Shown here: one piece after another, positions 61,032 to 64,000 of the stretch
Layout: each line of letters begins with the position of its first letter
How positions within the stretch are numbered: the stretch's first letter is position 1
The notes under the pieces: model-generated
What the model saw: the letters and a program-made list of their open reading frames with translations, nothing else
The model's database searches: none
What the model was told of the DNA's origin: nothing
Position numbers and translations under genes: made by a program
Assembly (NCBI GenBank): GCA_963920665.1
Contig: OY987263.1
Span: forward strand, 47,155,218-47,219,217
Origin: Straminergon stramineum
Lineage: Eukaryota > Streptophyta > Bryopsida > Hypnales > Calliergonaceae
Length of the DNA stretch: 64,000 bases
Direction: 5' to 3'

Positions 61032-61401
61032 AAAGTTACTACAATTTCCTATCATTCTGAACTTCACATGAAAGTCGCATCGATGTATAGTATTGAAGTT
61101 CATACCGACGTTCTTACACCCACAGTCACAAGAGTGATATGCCAATCACAAGGGGGCTTTTGGATGAGATGTCCGGTACTCGGTATCGAGGCCCGCCGTT
61201 TCCTGCCCTCTTGGAAGTTTACGTTGGTGCTGGGCAAGCTGCTGCATCAAAATTGGGCCTGCTCTTCCGCTCTTCAGCTCTTCTGTTCTTCTGCATTTTC
61301 CTACGAGAGAAAAGAGGAAGAAGAAGCGGAAGAGGAGGAGAAGCATGTCCCCAGGCAGCTCCCTGTGACTTTCTACGTGTTGATGACCCCAGTGGCTCAC
61401 T

Positions 61402-63938
61402 ATGGACGCGGCAGTCGTTGAGGCTAATTCCCCCCGTGCTTGTGATCCGTTGCCATGCCTCACCGCTCTCTGCCACTCGCTGGTGCTTTCAGGGGACCTC
61501 ATTTTGCCCTCTCCGTTCTGTCAAAGGCTGCTGAAGCACCCGCATCCGCACCCGCACCTGACCGGTAGTGCGGAGAGCGGAGGCGACGCTAGCGCTGCAC
61601 CTGGTGAGCTTGAGCAATTCGATCCCTCGTCTATTTCATTCGTGACAGACAACCTCCTTCATGGTACACAAACCTGAAATCTGTCTGTCTGTCTGTGTTT
61701 TGGAAATTCAATTTCACCTGGTGAATTTGCTTTCTGTTCCATGACGGACACAATCGCTCCGTGCCCGAGAAAGAATTAGGGTTTCGGGTGAAAATCCGGG
61801 AGATGTTAGCGATTTCAATCTCCCTCTGCGAGAGTGCAGCATTGTACGCTTGCAGGGTAAATAAATAAATGCTGCTGGTTTCGCGATGCGGGGTTCTGGA
61901 AATCGGATGCAGTAGCATGCTTCGATGGACGATTCGACTGTTTGCCTGGAGAGTCAACCGTGTTTCCTCTTTGGGATCAGATGGCATTCCGGATTCAATC
62001 GTCGAGGGGTTGCCCGTGCATCCCTTGTACGCGCATATAGCTGCGGCCCTGTACAGGTGGATCCGTGGAGGTCACTTTCCACGCAATTTGTCGCCCATTG
62101 CCGGAATCAACGAGGATGAGTCTTGGAAATCCCGCTTGGATGAGTGGACTGACAGAGTCGTTAAGCAGGGCTCTACTCTCCTTGAGGTGATTGACTCGCC
62201 AACCCGAGCTTTCCCAAGCTGAGTTTCAGTCGAACCAGGCAATTGAATGTTCTCTGGGCACCATCTGATCCAAGTCGTCTAGCAATGATTGATTTTTTGC
62301 ATCTGCCGTGTCACTCGATTCTTGATCCTTGTTGAGACTTTGTTGTGTGCAGTTGTTTCAAGGAATCGCGTTTCAGCTTAATGTGCAGGAGCCCTACTCT
62401 TCTCTTCTTAAAGGTGAGTCTCTGGCTTGCCCTACTCGTCATGGTTGCAGAGCTCCTGAACGAAGATATCTTCAAGTTCTCAATTGAACTGTCGGGCCTA
62501 TCAAGAGTGTAGAAGGGGCAATGCGGATGACTGCTGCTGCTGCTGAACTGATGTTTTTTGACACGACACCGAGGACGTAATGTGGTTGCAGATGGGCACA
62601 AAGTTGTGGAAGGTCGTTGTGCAACGGACTCATACAGGAGGTATGAGGCACTTCTACGTTATGCCGCCGCTGTTAACCTAGACTTACATTTTCACTCTGA
62701 ACTATCACACTGGGATTAGCACTATAGCGTGATTTTGATGTGGAGATTCTGCATTCTGCAGCTTGCGCTGTGGTGATTTGCTTTTAGTGAACGAGAGCTT
62801 TCTCCTCCAAATCAAGGTCTCGAACTTCACGCCCCTCGGACATTCCAACTCCTTCAAACATGCGTGGTTCACTTGTGCTATTTTCTTTCGATTTGAGCTA
62901 TTGTCTCCCTCTTGTTGCTCACTACCGGAAATTCGTTCAACCTCATTGTTCGAGGGGGCTGCTTTGGTTGCTCGCCTCGCTTCCTACTATGTTCGTATTG
63001 ATTTAGAGGTCGTAGAGCAATGATAGTGTTATGCATCGTCGTATAGTGATCCGAAGACATACAAGATCTTGAATTTGTAAAGATCACGAGGACTGCACAA
63101 TGAATTTGGTGCATCACAGTCTTGGTAGTATCTGCTTGTGTTTTTTTACAGGAAGTTTGCTGGTATCCAACTTTCCAAGCCATGATCGAGGCAGAAGGTC
63201 TGCGTAGAGTTCTACCTGGAGTTGACTCCATCAGTGAAGGTAGTAGGTCCTACTAAACTTATCCAACCAAATCATTAACGTCACTAGAAGCACTGATCTA
63301 CTGTTTGACCGTACTGTAGCTCTGTCATATTTGCAACGCAGTGTACCAGTACTCCGATGATGGATCCATCAGGTAATAACAAATGTTATTTATTTACATG
63401 ATGACGGACTGGCAGGCAGTAGCATCCTGGAATAAGTCGTCATTTTTCAGTTATGTGAAGGGGGATGTCTCCAGTAAAATATTGAGGCCTTCTGTCTCTG
63501 TACGACCTGTTCATGGTCCTTGTGGCAGGCGTGAAGGTTTACAGAAAATTTTACACAGAGGCTAAGGAGCACGCAAATGGAGTCTTAGGTATTCATGTGG
63601 TTCGCCCTGCGCAGAAAGATCCTGTTGACCTCTTATCTGACATACTTAATGTGAGCCTCCTTCCCTCGTCTCTTCCAGACACTAATTCTGAGAGACTACT
63701 GACTTGTCCTCTTGGATCTGAGATTATCTCCTTGTTTGAGCTTATAGATTATATGGACTGATAGTCATTTTTTGGGTGTGGTATATTTGTCTCATCCATG
63801 CTGGTGTTGCAGGCTCTTGGAATAGATGGAGTAAGAGCCTTACTAGGCATACGAACTACAATTGGTACTGTTAAAGAAGCGCTGCCACCCCCTATGTCAC
63901 TCTTCGTTGACTCGTTCGCAGCCCTGCATAATCCAGAT
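61402..63938 (+). CDS. ASCH-domain protein (putative RNA-binding), 3' end beyond window
   Basis: Nine exons: 61402-61663, 61981-62186, 62353-62413, 62592-62640, 62762-62816, 63152-63239, 63342-63372, 63545-63650, 63813-63938, joining in frame to 328 aa; a GTAAGT donor at 63939 shows the gene continues. The N-terminal part (about 1-155) is a plant-specific helical region (GLPVHPLYAHIAAALYRWI). From about 157 an ASCH domain begins: FQLNVQEPYSSLLKDG, KVVEGRCATDSYRS, CGDLLLVNESFLLQIK, EAEGLRRVLPGVDSISEG, then RKFYTEAKEHANGVLGIHVV. ASCH is a PUA-like beta-barrel fold predicted to bind RNA; the order resembles the plant 'RNA-binding ASCH domain' protein (Arabidopsis AT2G43465 by memory). For exon 8 the upstream AG at 63534 would break the frame, so I use AG at 63543-63544. 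The start codon is the first ATG of the open frame and is provisional. Confidence 0.82.
61681..61696. repeat. (CTGT)4 microsatellite in intron 1
   Basis: Four perfect CTGT units 17 nt after the first donor site of the ASCH-domain gene. Confidence 0.8.
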
Positions 63939-64000
63939 GTAAGTTTTTGGTTATGTCGTATCATCATCACTCCTGATTCTTACAAGTATTAAAACGAAAG

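Noticed and set aside
61146..61534. Overlapping long frames on both strands near the ASCH gene start
   Set aside because: Typical of GC-rich DNA; none joins in frame to the ASCH exons, and the glutamate-rich frame is low complexity.
1..64000. tRNA, rRNA, organelle or viral sequences
   Set aside because: No cloverleaf with tRNA boxes, no rRNA blocks, and no viral polymerase or capsid motifs were seen on reading both strands; short ncRNAs cannot be excluded without covariance searches.

Overview
This window looks like nuclear DNA of a land plant. Four recognisable genes have GC-rich exons and short GT-AG introns, and they sit in very AT-rich intergenic DNA full of short inverted-repeat elements and transposon remains. 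The gene set (plastid-type serine hydroxymethyltransferase, a plant AIG1/IAN GTPase, an ETR1-type ethylene receptor, an ASCH-domain protein) is streptophyte. I cannot fix the lineage from sequence alone; a bryophyte or other seedless plant is my guess, not a demonstrated fact.

Layout. 0-3.2 kb: a decayed minus-strand gene with a Walker A motif. 3.2-16.2 kb: repeat-rich DNA. It includes a colinear second copy (9.14-12.55 kb) of the 5' flank of the AIG1 gene, carrying at least two clean MITE insertions whose empty sites are preserved at 21.7-22.1 kb. It ends in a chain of four TTAA-joined elements (14.2-16.2 kb). 16.66-21.27 kb: complete 11-exon SHMT gene (minus). 22.51-24.95 kb: complete 6-exon AIG1-type GTPase gene (plus), divergent from SHMT across a 1.24-kb shared upstream region with a 41-bp tandem repeat. 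25.3-30.6 kb: more TTAA elements and a roughly 230-bp satellite. 31.38-34.89 kb: complete 6-exon ethylene receptor (minus). 36.6-38.5 kb: TTAA elements and two more satellite units in inverted orientation. 38.5-44 kb: nothing recognised. 44.5-56.3 kb: two diverged copies of a long non-coding element flanking a decayed hAT transposase gene. 57.2-59.4 kb: foldback element, low-complexity DNA and a CACTA-like end. 59.7-61.0 kb: two TTAA elements tail to tail. 61.40 kb to the right edge: 5' part of an ASCH-domain gene (plus).

The most notable signal is a set of about fifteen short non-coding elements in at least two clear size families (about 225 bp and about 650 bp) plus two singletons. Most are bounded by TTAA and most begin CCCCTAAA or CCCTTAAA and end with the complement. 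TTAA targets with CCC...GGG termini are the hallmark of piggyBac transposons. Many copies abut, sharing one TTAA. I see no transposase for them here.

The genes are not an operon or a pathway. They are independent plant genes: plastid one-carbon metabolism, a prenylated membrane GTPase, ER ethylene perception and a putative RNA-binding protein. Exon borders were read by eye from GT/AG sites and frame continuity, and all sum to whole codons.
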